64,000 nt of DNA from Solanum dulcamara (taxonomy: Eukaryota > Streptophyta > Magnoliopsida > Solanales > Solanaceae): NCBI RefSeq assembly GCF_947179165.1, contig NC_077237.1, forward strand, positions 61,487,523 through 61,551,522, given 5' to 3'. The notes below the pieces were generated by a model. The model made no database searches and was not told the origin of the DNA. It worked only from the letters and a program-made list of their open reading frames with translations. Both the position numbers and the translations under genes were made by a program. Shown here one piece after another: positions 20,957 through 33,338 of the stretch. Position 1 is the stretch's first letter. Each line of letters begins with the position of its first letter.

Positions 20957-23152
20957 TGTACGACCCCGAAAGTTGGAAATTCATAATGGAGGAAAAGTGT
21001 TGCAGAAAGTCTGATGATGCAGCTTGGTATGAGAAAGTCTATAGGCTATAGTTGTACTTACAGTCCACAGGAGGGTCTTTTCAATAAAGTCTGGAAGATG
21101 GGAAAATAGGGTAAGTGTTACGTCGAGCTAGAGTAGCTTCTACAGACCATATAAGGTCCTACGGTCCGTAGAAGGGGGTCGTAGGAAAGGTCTTGAGAAA
21201 ACGAAAATTCCAGTACATAGAGTTAAGTTCGATGAATGGTCCTATGTAATGTGGGAAGTATTACGGGTCGTAGGATGAGTTCTAAGGAGAGAATAAAAGA
21301 AGATTTTTTTGGGGATTTTGAAGTTGTACATGACGAAAGGGTTGACGACCCATAGGGCCTTTCCCGACCCATAGGCCATGGTTGTAAGATTGAAGTGTCA
21401 TTTCCAGCAGCTTCAGTTTTGGTGCACAATATCTATGGACATATGGCACGTACCATAGGTAATCTTACGGACCATAGGTCCTGTCCATACGGTTGCTCTA
21501 GCAGATTTAATCTAAGGATAGTTTTGACATTTCTGATTCTTTTATCTCCTAAATTATGACATTTCAAAATATAATGCTCGACCTATATTTACAAAAACCC
21601 TTCAATTTCCCCCATTATCTCCTATTCTACTAAATTTCTCTAAAGGACTAAAGGTTTTCTCTATAGGGGTCATCTTCCTCTCCAAGCTACGGTTTCAAAG
21701 AAGTCAAGTCTCCTCTCGAGTTTTTAGGCCTGATTTAAGCAACATATGTGGGAATTTAACCCATGAATCCTTTGCATCCATGGAGTCACAATCATTTTTC
21801 TCATTTTTCTGTTAATTTGAATCCTATTTTCTAGCATTTTGATCTTGCATTGGGTTATTTCAACTATGTTCTTATTTATTCTCAATGATCTTAGTATGCA
21901 TAACTTGATATTAGTTTCATGTTTTGGATGAATTTTATATGAACCCATGCACTATGCCATATTTTTATTATTTTGAGCCATGTTTTGAAGTCATGCATGC
22001 ACTATAATTTTTATAAACAATGACTCAAGGATACTTCTAGATGAAGTATCAACATGAATTTTATAAAAAGCTTATCATGATTCGGATACTTTAAATAAGT
22101 ATCTCTTATGAATTGATTATGTTATGAATCATGATATTTAGAAATGAGCTTTATTAATGAATTTTAAGTATGTTATGATAAATATGGTATTACTAGATTC
22201 TTTCCATCTTCTAAAATTATGATATGTTCATGTTTATGTATGCTATTCTATTGAGAAAATTCCTAGCATAGATCATACTTTGGGAAAGAAGATATTCCAT
22301 TTGTATAGGATGGGTCTCTAGTAGCAATCTCCTAATCCCACAACTACATGCCACCGTAGGAGAAATATTCATCCGTTAGTTGAGGCTAGATGCCTTATAG
22401 AATAGTGGATCCACTTAGGCGATTTTTATAGTCATTACCTTGGAAAGTAGGACAAACTATTTTCTCTATGGGGTAGATAGTGGACTCCATGTTGTAGCTC
22501 ACATGGTTTATGTTGGTTAAGCTTTATGACTCTCACTAAGCTTTATGAATCACACTATACTATAATTACCTTCTGACTTCTTTATGAATTTTTGCATTAA
22601 CCACGGTTTATTCCTCTCATGATATTTTAAAGGTTTTTACTATATTTGTCTTTTTTATTGCATTATTATGATTATGCATATCACATTCTCCATACTAAGT
22701 ATATTTTATAGTACTGATGCATACTCTTTTACCTATATTATTTTATAATATAGGTCACGATACTCCTATCAATATTTTTGGCTAGTATAGGTTCATTTTG
22801 GCATTGTTTGCCTGGGTGAGACCTCATATTTCGAGGGTGAAAATATTTATGCCATCTTTCATTTCAGACTCACTTTACTTTCAAATGTTTTGGGTGAACT
22901 AGGACTTGTCCTATGCTCCCTTCTTTGTTAGTAAAGACTTGTCAGACTAGACTAGTATCATTTTTTGTTTATTTTTTATATTATTTTTAGATTTTCTTTT
23001 ATTGAGATTTCTATTTTGAGACTTATCTTCAACGTTTGTCTTTGTTGATTTTATATTATCCTATGTAATGCTATGTATGCTAAGGGGATTTTTTAGGGTC
23101 TCTCGGTATCATATTCCCGTATCACATCTAGGGTCTAGCTTGGATCGTGATA
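20957..23152 (+). repeat. 3' LTR, TGTACGACCCC type
   Basis: It starts TGTACGACCCCGAAAGTTGG at 20957 and ends GGATCGTGATA at 23152 (2,196 bp; the final CA is mutated to TA). A zone of imperfect palindromes on acggtccgta / acgacccatagg lies at about 21120-21490. The middle part has the accacgccaccgtagg-type and ggatccactta landmarks shared with the other LTRs. Confidence 0.78.
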
Positions 23153-25854
23153 TTTAGGATGGAGTGGCTTATTCAAAAGGGCCTTGGTTCATCTTTTAAG
23201 CCATGTAAAGTCTATAGTTTCGCCTTGAAGTATATATTGGGGAAAGTTCTAGACAAAATGTATATATAAGAATGAATCAAATCATTTTTGCACAAGGTAT
23301 TTCAATCCAACAAATTCACAAGCTATTCTTAAAATCAATTGAATCACATGACATTTGATAAACTAAAAAGAATATATCCCTTCTTGTAAGTCATGAAGAA
23401 AAAATAAAAAATATTCAAACCATGACAAGAGATTGCCTTTCAATTCGCTTTTCTAGAAAACAATTATTTGAAATTTTTTACCTTTTTCAACAATAAAAGT
23501 TTTTGGTGGTCCTTCATGGAAGAGGTGTGACAAGAGACTCAAGTAAACACTAATACCTTGTATTTACAATAAAAAGAAGTCTTCTACCAATATATCATTG
23601 GAAAATACCAACCGATTTGACACAAAAAGGACTCAAGAAGACAAGAGAAAATAAAAAAAATAAAATTTTGGTCCTTTGGAAACAATAGTGGTATAAAAAA
23701 CCCTTGGAGTTTATCTGAATCACTACTATATATCGAAAATATTTTACATCATGCGTTATAAATTTGTTGTGAGAACAATGCCTATAAAAAGGCACTGAGC
23801 GCGAATAAAGCACAAGTAGTAAACCAATAGGAAAATGTAGAACCAATCCAACTTCTAAACACAACCAACAACTTCAAAAAGTACTAAAATAACTATAAAA
23901 TATATACAAAATTTAATCCGGAAATATTGTTGGTCATGAAAAGATAGCATAAACACTTCTCAACCTCTTGTAAATACTTCTCACCACTATTCGGCAACTA
24001 CCTACCAAACATAGCAATTATGCACCTAAAACTTGAGTACGACATTGCCCTAATACCATCAAAATCAAGATGTGACAGAGTCATTTATGCCTCACCTGGC
24101 GCACTATGTTCAGCTCTACCGAGATATTGGTGAGTAGAAAACAAGTACTCATGCAATGCTTGCTGAAAATTTTCCTCCCCTTCTTCTGAATCTTCCTCCA
24201 CTTCCCCGGCCTCATTCAGATTGACACCCATTTGCTCTAAAATTTTGTCAATCAGACCTTTTCCTTTGCATTAAACTACTGCAGTTTCCTCCATACAATG
24301 TTCTTCTACCTGTTACCTAGATTTTTTCTCCTAAAACTTGTGCATATTATCTAGAAGGATAGTGACTACCCCTTTGATTATGTCAATCTCATTTGCAGAG
24401 ATATCTACCATCTTATAGACTTGTCAAAGAGCGCTTAGCAATGTTTAGCATCATGGTAAAAAGGCTTATGCACAATTTTTATAGATGCCTTTCATTGGAG
24501 TATATTCTTATTCTTAACATCTCATACTTAGTTGATCTGGAGTTTCTTATTGGGGGTTGAGGTTGAGACTAGCTTATAAATTTGTTGGAGTGAAATTCCT
24601 TGTGTGGAAATGTTTGATTCATTCTTGTATATGCATGTTGTGTAGAACATGCCCAAAAACTTATTTTAAGGTAAAATTCTAGATTTGACTTGGCTTGAAA
24701 GTTGAACTAGGCCCTTTTTGAACAGCCACTTTATCCCAAATATTCCCTCCAAATGATATGATCTTAGTCAACTCCTTTTTGCCTAAACAAAATTCTTCAG
24801 CTAGCTTGTCGCATAATTTGAATCATTATATACCTTTGTCTTAATAACATCATGCCTCCCTATGTACCAAATGAGTTGTGAAATAGGCTAAAAGCCCACT
24901 TTTGGGGGGAGAGAAAAAGAATAGATGAATGATAAAAAATATAGGCAAAACTCTAAGTTTTGGGGTTTCTCAAAAAGAAAAACAAAGAAATTTGATCTTA
25001 AAAATATAAAGCAACATAAACTTTGAAAAGAAAAAAAGTGTGGAAATGAATTCATGGATGAAAGAATACAGGAAAGAAGTAAAATGAATGAGTGCTAGCT
25101 CAATGTATGCATATACCTCAAGTGGAAACAAAAATGGAAGTTTAAAGAAATGATCATTATAAAATGGCATAAATAAGGTGGAAGGCAAAGCCAAAAAAGT
25201 GAGTGGAGGTATAAAGTGAGAAATGACAACACTAGGGAGGAATCTTAGTCACTTGCCCAAATCATACCCAACCTCAGGCCCATGCTTAAGCTAAAACCAC
25301 AAGTCATTAGGAATTTTGAATCTTGTCAATCTACATTAGTGGCAATCTACATACAGGGTAAGCCTATGGGTCAATGCATGTGTACTTGAATTTATTTGTG
25401 AGTGACTAATTTTGCATGATTTATAATCCATTGAAATTATATTCTTAAATATGTGTGGGATTATCTCTTGTTTTAGTGGCATTCCATCCTTTATTTGAAT
25501 AATGATGTCTTAATTATAATTTAGTTGCATGAATACATTAGTTCGTGTAAATATTTATGCAAATCAAGAAGGTTGATACGATTGAATTGAGATTCTCTTA
25601 GATTGTGCTTGAATGAAAAAATGTCCAAAAATGATGCTTTAAAATATTTTTCTAACTTTTGCCTAATGAATGTAGTGGAACCAATAGTGAGTTGTGCTTA
25701 TTTTAGAGCCATTTTGTTTTGAGTCACTATTTTTTGATTGTTTTTGGTCAATTATGTGATTGTTCAAATCCTATATTGGGTGCAGCTTAGCTTAAATCCT
25801 ATGCTTAGTGAGGATTTTGCTTGAGGATAGGCAATAGTTTAAGTTTGGGAGTTT
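23153..25854. mobile_element. Unclassified, strongly decayed repeat; possibly an Ogre/Tat-type internal region
   Basis: No intact gene is visible. Two segments, 23176-23380 (+) and about 24480-24740 (-), are inverted relatives (caaaa..gggcct.gttca.ctttcaagcca, aagaatgaatcaaa, tttcaatccaacaaatt). On the - strand between 24050 and 24900 there are coding-like stretches such as KMVDISANEIDIIKGVVTIL and an acidic run ending EVEEDSEEGEENFQQAL, resembling the acidic tails of plant transposon-encoded proteins. Near 25810 the phrase ttgaggataggcaa...tttaagtttggga resembles the gaggacaagcaa..agtttggg motif often found before LTRs of large plant elements. Family assignment is a guess. Confidence 0.3.
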
Positions 25855-26682
25855 CATGAGTGGTTATTTAACCAACTTATTGGACTAAAATTCATGAATT
25901 ATTACCATCTCTTAATTGAAGGGTTTTTATTCCCCAGTTCTCTTATGTGTAGGCTTTCCTTAGAAAAAGAAAGTTCAAAAGATTTGGATCTAAAAAACAC
26001 TAAAGTGCATCTACGAAAGAGCTGGCACCTAGCGGAAGCTGACAGGCATCTCACCGACTAGAATAGAACAAGTTTTCCTAGTACCTATGCTACAATCGAT
26101 GTAGTATAAAGGTTGATCGATAGTTTCTTGGTCCTAGCATAGAAGTTCCTAAAAACAGTGAAGGTTGAAGCAAAGCAGCGATTGGCATCTTACAATGATG
26201 GAAATTAATATTTCTTTTGGAAAGTTCCAATGACCAAAATAGGGGTTTGTTTATTCCCATTAGCCATTTTCCAATTTTAGAGAGTAGAGAGAAGATTCTA
26301 GAATGATAGAACCATTACAACCATAGTGAATAACTCTTAGCTTTTAGACATAGAAACCTTCAATTTTGTATCATCTAAAGTATGGATTGTGATTTTGTTT
26401 ATCATTTGAGTTGGAATGAAGATATCATTTATTGGTATTGTCTTTATTTCTTGTTTTATGGGTAGCTCAATCCTTAGTATGGGGTGTGTGTGCTAGATAG
26501 GGGTGTAAAACACCAAATGGGATTTGGTTAATATTCTCTAAAATTTGTTGTATGACATGGATCTAATGTTGTGTTGAAGGTTTAATCCAAAAGGTTAGTG
26601 GTTTCTAATAGTGATTGAGATCTCCTGCCTAAGTTTTCGTGGAGAAGCAAAATGGAGTTGGGTAAGACTCTATATTAAGGAC
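25855..26682 (+). repeat. Possible LTR start of an Ogre/Tat-like element
   Basis: A purine-rich agtttggga is followed by tcatgagtggttatttaacc and a long AT-rich stretch with no coding potential. The downstream text (ttgtttt-atgggtagctcaatcc, ggggtgtgtgtgctag) is repeat-like. The right end is taken by the LINE poly(T). I could not find a partner LTR, so this is tentative. Confidence 0.28.
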
Positions 26683-27602
26683 TTTTTTTTAATTAAATAG
26701 ACCTAACCCAAGTATCTTATCCCTTTTGGATGTCAGGGGTTGAGCCACACACCCCCAAGCCTTATCATAAATAAAATACAAAAGTACAAGAAGGGGGCAT
26801 AAACCTTACCTCTGATCCTAAGGTGGTTCATAAGTCATCCAACGTATATTGGTAGGTTAACTCATCCCCAATACTAGAAAATGAAACCTAAAATCTAAAC
26901 ACCTGGAAGAGAGGAATCCTCTCGATACAAATAATCTAGGAAAGCATAAATAAGGGAGACTCTCCCCTTTACAAGTAAATAAACAAAAATGTCTTTAGAA
27001 AAGCTACAACTAACATAGATATAGCAGTGTGAAGAAGTCTCGAGTATCACCAAAAAAACCTGCATATGAATTAGGCAAGGAGGAAGTCATCATCCTAGGG
27101 TGGTTCCTTTATTCTTTTTAGTTTCCTTCTTCTGAAATTAGGCATTTTAATTCTTTCAAGGTCGTAGTATCACTTGGCATTTGGAGGCAATGATTGGATA
27201 TCAAAATAAAATTGGGGGCTGCTGAGATTGTGACTATGCTTTGAGAGTGTATCAGCTGTAAAATTAGCCTCCTTATAGGTGTGTTTGCACTTGAAACTTT
27301 GCATGTGTTGAGTGATACTATGCAGCTTGTCGAGTGACTGAGTAATGCTTAGGGGGTGTGCTCTTTCATTGATCCAGTGCACCAAGAGTTCTGAATCTAC
27401 TTCCAAGATAACCCTAGTATACCCAAGTTGCAGACACCAAGTGATGCCAAATATAGCATCTTCTACTTCAACAAGATTATTTGTACCCTCTCTCATTGGA
27501 GATGCAAAGGAAAAAATCATTTCTCCCTTTTGGTTTCTGAGAATTCCACCAGTACCCAGCTTTCCAGGATTAGTTAGAGCAAAGTGGATTTCCTCTCATT
27601 AA
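26683..27602 (-). mobile_element. 5'-truncated LINE (non-LTR) copy, - strand
   Basis: On the - strand this holds the last part of a LINE ORF2 (RNase H, 27170-27602) and a 3' UTR with the hairpin-like ggggagagtctccctta (26951-26970). The text gatgagttaacctacc...gacttatgaaccacc, which is nearly the same as 54750-54800, follows, and the copy ends in an A-rich stretch (poly(T) on +, about 26683-26691). It shares family-specific 3' UTR with the + strand LINE at 50093-54950. The 5' end is cut inside the RNase H domain. I could not identify a convincing target duplication. Confidence 0.8.
27170..27602 (-). pseudogene. LINE ORF2 C-terminal RNase H domain (RVT_3-like)
   Basis: The - strand frame reads ALTNPGKLGTGGILRNQKGE, then SFASPMREGTNNLVEVEDAI, GYTRVILEVDSELLVHWINE, CKHTYKEANFTADTLSKHSH and stops at 27170. 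This is the plant-type RNase H at the end of LINE ORF2, which degrades RNA during target-primed reverse transcription. The first catalytic aspartate block (NTDGSA in the sister copy) is lost by truncation. The glutamate in NNLVE and the aspartates in EVDSELL and ADTLSK remain. The methionine at 27520 is not a natural start. The copy aligns without gaps to 50740-51150 over most of its length. Confidence 0.88.
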
Positions 27603-29163
27603 TACTTAGAAACTTTTGAGATCAAGAATTGGAGAGAAGAAGAAGAGCTAGGGTTCAATAGTTTCAAGCCAAGTCTTTGATTTTCGCTTAGATCATCTTC
27701 GTTCATGGTATGTAAGGCATTCATAATGTTGGACTAAGTTCATCCTCTTGCACTATATCTTCGTACAGTCAAGCTATGCTTTGAGTTTTATATTCAATTC
27801 CAATAAATTGAATTCTTGAATATCTATAATATTCATTATTGATTTTAGTACGTATATTTGGTTATACCTTTATGAGTTAAGTCTTTGAGATGCTGAATTC
27901 ATGTTTGCATGAACATGAACCCTAGCTGAAGTTTTGCATTTGCTATTTTATGCATTGTTAAGAAAAGGACGATTATTTACATCATTTAATCAAGAAGAGT
28001 TTGATCATGAGTTAAGTTGAAAGAAGTCTCTTAGTATGTATTTTGAGCATGAGTATTTTTTGTATAAACGTGTTGAGTTCTATTACATTAAGCATATATT
28101 TTGAGATTGAATTGAGAATAAACTATGCTTCTAAATGCATTATTAGGATGGGATTTTACATATCTTAAAAAGAATAGATCAGTAAGGCAAATTTAAGTTT
28201 GATCTAAGTCCTAAAGAGACAAAAAGAGTTCAATTGAGTAAGTACACTCACTTAAGATGTTAGCAGAGTAGAATTATTTTGGGAGTCGTATCGAGCACTA
28301 ATTTGGGTAGAGTCTAAAAAACACCAACCCCATAACCTACACTGCCAATGTAGATAGGATTGTACCATTCATTCTGGTGGCTCCTCATAGTCCCAAAAGA
28401 GAACTTTTCAGAATGATCCATAGTTCAGTTATTGTCATGTAACCTTGCAAGGTATAGGATTACTCTGGCAACGTGGGAAGAATATTGTACCATCACGTAG
28501 CTCATAAGTGATGGTTTATGATAAAAAAAACTTCATAAGAAGTAAAGTATTATTTTTTTATATATTGAGTTGATTTTACTATTGCATATCTTTTAAAGCA
28601 TTGTTTTTACTATATTGCATGTTTTATTGAGTTGAGTTATTTTCATAGTTGAGTTCCTTTAGTTGAGCATTTAAGTATATGTCCTTTTAGCTATTTTACA
28701 TACCATACATTCCTTGTACAGACATTATTTGGTATTGTATCTTTTCATGATGCAAACATAGGTGATATAGATCCTAAGTAGGCACACTGTTAAAGATCCA
28801 GTTTTCTACCCTGCTTTGGTGAGACCTATTTGCATTAAAAAGAGCTCTTGAGTCTTTATTTTCAACCATTTACTTATTAATTTGAGGTAGTCGTGGGCCT
28901 ATCCTGGTACCTATTTCATAGTCAGTCTTAGATGCTTCATAAACTAGTCAGACAGTGTTTACTTATTCATTTGAGTATGTTTTGAAAATATTGAGCTATG
29001 ACTCTTATATATATATATATATATGACCTCTAGATTTTAATATGAGATTGTTAAGTTTTCATATTTGTTGTGCCCATTGAGTTCTTTTATGAGTTAAAGT
29101 CTTTCACTTAGTGAGTCATCTGAGTACCATTCATGCCTAGGGTGTGGACTTGGGGTGTGACAC
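27603..29163 (+). repeat. LTR piece of a gypsy-like element, shared with 61605-62609
   Basis: The left part (caagaattggagagaagaag, agtttcaagccaagtctttg, ggtatgtaaggc) is almost the same as 61707-61800. The rest has the repeated ttgagtt / gagttgag composition and ends ggtgtggacttggggtgtgaca at 29163, a normal LTR 3' end. The 5' part of the LTR is replaced by the LINE. No long coding frame is present. A (TA)9 tract lies at 29007-29024. Confidence 0.6.
29007..29024. repeat. (TA)9 microsatellite
   Basis: A perfect run of alternating t and a within the LTR piece. Confidence 0.9.
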
Positions 29164-29389
29164 ACACTCTTTAATTCTAAGAAGGAAAACTGGAAGAAAA
29201 ATATGGATTTTAATCACTTACCTCAAGAGAGAATATCTATACTTAAGAAAGTCACACCTGGGTTTCTCGGATCGAATATCCTAAGTTATGGTCAAGATTG
29301 GGTGAATAAATTAAAACATTAAAAAAAAATCCTGAACCTTTGCTATAATGAAGGTCTAGAGAGAACCTATCCTTTCCCATAGCGAAGAC
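29164..29389. other. Unassigned spacer before the MULE fragment
   Basis: This is AT-rich sequence following an LTR end, with an A9 run near 29321-29329. I see no gene; it may be MULE 5' sequence. Confidence 0.3.
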
Positions 29390-29920
29390 ATGCGACTTGT
29401 TGCCTTTACTATAGCACGCCTCGTGTATTGTGTCAATTGTGTATACCACAAATGCAAGTGGTGGATGAGAGCAGTAAATCTTGAAAGTTATGATAGATGT
29501 TATATCACAAAATATGAAAAAATACATACATGTGGTTCGTATTATCTCGCGAGTCATAACCTACATGCCACAACAAAAGTAATTGGTGAATACTTCATTG
29601 ATAGGTTTCCCAAAGGTAAAGGCCCTTCTAAAAAGGATATTCAGAATTCAATCCGTACTGAATTGGGCTACAAGGTTAGTTATTGGAAGGTTTGGAGGGG
29701 AGATAAGATTGCAAAGGCTTTGGTTAGAGAGACATATGATCACGATTATGCAGTTGTTGATGCTTACCGTTACATTCTTAAAACGTTCAATCTAGAAACT
29801 AAGACAGATTTGAAGCATGATGAAAATGGTAGGTTCAAATATTTTTTATTGCCTATGGAGCTTCGATTCATGGTTTTCAACATATTCAAAAAGTCCTCGC
29901 ATGGATGTGACATTTTTTAA
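29390..29920 (+). pseudogene. Mutator-like (MuDR/MULE) transposase N-terminal fragment
   Basis: The 176-codon frame contains the DNA-binding zinc region typical of plant MuDR transposases. CVNCVYHKCKWWMRAV-like cysteines with the adjacent tryptophan are followed by RCYITKYEKIHTC (the C...HxC end of the zinc fold). The next conserved block (IGEYFIDRF, KDIQNSIRTELGYKVSYWKV, WRGDKIAKALV) follows, then DAYRYILKTFN and FKYFLLPMELRFMVFNIFKK, where relatives read into the catalytic MULE domain. The frame stops at 29918-29920 just before the first catalytic aspartate region, and - strand gypsy sequence begins about 15 bp later. The transposase is therefore truncated, with no terminal inverted repeats recognised nearby. 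Confidence 0.82.
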
Positions 29921-30115
29921 TAGTAAGTATGAAGGAGTGTTATTGTCTAGTTCCATCGGAACCATACGGTTAGGAGGAATATAAATAGGTTGGATATCGG
30001 GAAGGAGATCTATGCCAAAGTCAATTTCCCTTTTGAAAGAAACACCGAGAAAGTCATCGAGAAACTCATTAACCATAGGGACCGACTCAAGAGTAGGAGT
30101 TTTAGAATAAACATC

Positions 30116-30568
30116 TCAAACTCCCACTATATGATAGATGCACCTTTTTAAAATCATTTTTTGGGACTTAAGACATGAGATAAATCGACCCTTCACCACC
30201 GAATAATTACTCTTCCATTCAAGAGTAGTCTCATTAGGAAATTGAAATCTGATTCTATGGGTTTTACAATTAATGGATGCATAAGAGGCATGTAACCAAT
30301 CCATACCAAGAATAATGTCAAAATCAGTCATGTCAATTTCAACAATATCACAAGGAATGACTTTATAAAATACTGACATGGGACAATTTCTATAAATTCT
30401 CTTGGCTAACATCGAATCATCAATGGGAGTATAAAATGAAAAAGGTTCTAACAATATTTCGGGATGCACATCAAATCTCATAGCAATGTAAGGACTAACA
30501 AAAGAAAATTTGGAACCCAGATCAAGCAATGCATACACATCAATGTGAAAGATCCGTAAGATACGCAT
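30116..30568 (-). pseudogene. Aspartic protease, gypsy
   Basis: The 150-codon - strand frame reads IDVYALLDLGSKFSFVSPYI, AMRFDVHPEIL, LAKRIYRNCPMSVFYKVIPC and IDMTDFDIILGMDWLHASYA, then NYSVVKGRFISC. The fold and spacing match gypsy retropepsins, and the active-site turn is D-L-G. The frame is open over its whole length, so this is the best-preserved protease in the window, although its gag and RT neighbours are broken. The methionine start is arbitrary because the protease is normally part of a polyprotein. Confidence 0.85.
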
Positions 30569-30589
30569 GACTACATCTAGAGACGCCTT

Positions 30590-31590
30590 AACATCTTGCC
30601 TAGCATGAAGAGCATAGAATTGGTTGATACGTTTGCCACCCTTAGGTTAAGCTTAGGAACCTTGTTTCACTTGGCCTCTTTGCGGACGACCTTCTCTTCC
30701 CATGTTAGCAACAATAAGGCACTCGAAATACCTGTGACCTATCTTGCTGTTCCTATAGAAAGCACCTATTCCCATCAAATATCTCCCTCCATTATTCTTT
30801 CCACACTTATCACATTTGGGAAATTAAGGGTTATTAGCATTAAGTCCTCCACCTTGAAGTTTAAGGTATGGCACCTTATATTTATCAAGCTTTTTTCCGA
30901 AACCTTTTCCTTATTGAGAACGACAACAACTACCACCAGTCCTAGCAATTGAGAACCCACCTTCATACCGCCTATCTTAGAATCCCTTACCCTCATCTCC
31001 TTCATCTTTTCTCCTTCAACCAATGAAGAAGCATACCGGGATAGCATGGTGAACTTGAGGTCATAGTCACTCATACCCATGTTGCCTTATAGAAGATTAA
31101 TGAACTCCAACACCTTGGCTTTCCTTAGCTTAATAGGAAAAAAGTGATAAAGGAAAGCAAGTTTGAAGGCTTCCCAATCAATAGGTCCTTCATCAACTCT
31201 TTCTAACTTACATTATGTATATCAAACTTGAGCAATAAACTTGAGTTGGTAACCCTCCAACTCCACTTTCTCTTCCAAAGTCACCCCCATAATACTCACT
31301 ATCTTGTATACCTCATCAATGAAATCATGGGGTTCCTCATTAACTTTTGAACCATGGAACTTGGGAGGGTTCATCCTTGCAAGGTCCCTTACTCTAGAAG
31401 TCGTAGTAGGGATATTAGGAGTAGCCAAATTCCCATTGTGGGACATAACTTTGGCTAGCATGGTATGTGGTATAGAACTCCATAGTGGTCACTTGGTCTT
31501 GTAGGGAACCATTGCCTTGAGGAACCGGAGGAGCTTAGGCTTTATTAGCATTGGCCCCTATTTGTAAAAGTTCTCTTCTTAGAGGCATTT
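30590..31590 (-). pseudogene. Gag remnant, gypsy
   Basis: The - strand pieces include ARMNPPKFHGSKVNEEPHDF, IDEVYKIVSIMGVTLEEKVE (31222-31461) and MGMSDYDLKFTMLSRYASSL (31020-31080), followed by a KLKEMRVRDSK-type segment and zinc-knuckle traces near 30770-30830. A deletion of the DISRLMTFAKQIE block is visible between YASSLVE and GEKMKEMR (near 31015). Stops and frameshifts are common. Confidence 0.8.
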
Positions 31591-31735
31591 CTAAAAATCG
31601 CAAAGGACAATCGTTAAGAAAAGGAAGTCTTAGAATATACTCTATCACACGTCATAGATCATGAAACTTCACACCCATTAATAAGACTCTATTTGATGCA
31701 ACATGTTGGACACCCTAGAACATATTAAACCTTGT

Positions 31736-31749
31736 GCTCTAATACCAAG
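31736..31749 (-). other. Primer-binding site
   Basis: The - strand TGGTATTAGAGC lies beside the LTR end GTCATGGCA at 31752 and has one mismatch to the initiator-Met tRNA complement. Confidence 0.75.
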
Positions 31750-32010
31750 TGTGCCATGACCCAAACTAGGGTCTAGTTGTAACACGATAATCGAAACCCC
31801 AAAGGGCTCCAATAAAGCCTCTTGACATATTGTAATCATTCATAAGGTAAAGTGAAATAGAATATAGAATAAGAAAGACTCCAAATATGAATCATAAAAG
31901 AGATCATGAAGTTAACTATACAGACTCCATATCATATTGTCCAACAAATACCACTACTAAACAAGAAGGGCGGGGGCAAAGACATGTTCCTAGCTCACCC
32001 TCAAACATGA

Positions 32011-33338
32011 TATCATGACCCGACCTAGGTCCTAGTCGTAACACGATGATCGAAACCCCAAAGGACTCCAACCAAACCTCTTGTACATACCATAAGCATT
32101 CATGAGGTAAAGTAAAAGCGAAAACATCATAAAAGAATCTAAATCATGAATAGAAGTTTCAGAATGTCATATAACGACATAGAATCGAAATATTTGTCCA
32201 ACTAAGTACCTCTACTCATGAATATGGGCAGGAATATAAGACATGTCCCTAGCTCACCCTTAATATGAAACATAGAAAAAGTATTTGAAAAAATAATAAT
32301 GACTAACTCAATAACTAGTCCCCGATAAATGACGACTTACCACAACAGTGCTGGGTAGGAAAGCTTAACTAGCCATGTAGATGAGTATGATCTTCAACCT
32401 CAACCCCTACATTATGAGACAATGTTGGCAAAAACAATGAATTAGTACATTAGAATGTACTAAGTATGAGGGTGTGACATGCAATATAAATCATGAAATG
32501 CAATGATCAAGTAAAACACATGTTAAGATAAGATAAGTAAAGTCATGAGAAAATCATATTGCCCAAAGCATTTAAAAAGTATAATTTAAAATCATATCAT
32601 ACATAAGAGATCATACATATGTGGTATAGGAACCATAACCAACAATAAGACCATGCGATCTATAATATGGAATCCTGTTGTCTCCTCATACAACCAAGAA
32701 AAGGGGAATCTACCTGCTAAGATAGAATCTACCCCACTAGGCGGGTCATACATGTGCTATATGTGGATGCACTTGTTAGGCCAAAAGGGGAAATCCTACG
32801 GTGGCATATAGTTATGAGACAAGAGACTTTATATAAGGACCCCTTATTTCGAGCCCCCACCTCAAGTCCATATTCGGTGCTAAGTCAAATCCCACGGATT
32901 ACATACATAACATAGAAATCATAATAACATATATCATAGTCATGATCATAGATTTGAAAATCATAGAGTAGCCAATTATCTTAACATACTTGTAATGCAA
33001 GAATTGTCCTTTCATCATTACAATTATATGTGCATAATTCGTATCATTAGGCCTTAGATCACTACATAGGACCCTAAGTCACCTCTTAGGCCTTAGGTCA
33101 CCACATAGGGCCCTACGTCACCTTACTTCATACTTTACATGAAAATCATCATTCGAAACATACTTATAGTCCATGATCATAATTGAAATACATAATCACA
33201 ATTCATACTTGGAAATTCATGATCATAGCTTATACTTGAAATTAGGGTAAGACATGAATGCATGCTCAATTGACTTGAAAATCATGAAATTGATTTGAAA
33301 ATATGCATGATTATAAACTTTATAACAGCCCATACATA
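32011..33338 (-). repeat. LTR, - strand, cut at its 5' side
   Basis: It ends GGTCATGATA at 32011 (- strand) and runs up to cccatacata at 33338, where a + strand LTR begins. The sequence corresponds to 14694-15560 and, inverted, to about 34140-35323. A 37-bp duplication (taggccttagatcac / taggccttaggtcac) lies at 33046-33122. Confidence 0.78.

Larger units (their letters stand above)
29935..32010 (-). mobile_element. Truncated Ty3/gypsy element, - strand (gag, protease, LTR piece)
   Basis: The - strand order is LTR 3' part (31752-32010), PBS (31736-31749), gag (about 30590-31590), protease (30116-30568) and the very start of the RT region (29935-30076; EIDFGIDLLPDIQPI). The element is cut by the MULE junction on the left and by a second LTR on the right. 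It is close to the element at 764-5399 in sequence and layout. Confidence 0.82.

Noticed and set aside
24970..25194. A 74-codon hydrophobic - strand frame
   Set aside because: Phenylalanine/leucine-rich low-complexity product of A-rich sequence, with no domain or context.
27345..27602. An 85-codon + strand frame
   Set aside because: It is the antisense shadow of the LINE RNase H on the - strand.
29583..29795. A 70-codon + strand frame
   Set aside because: It is a shadow of the MULE transposase frame at 29390-29920.
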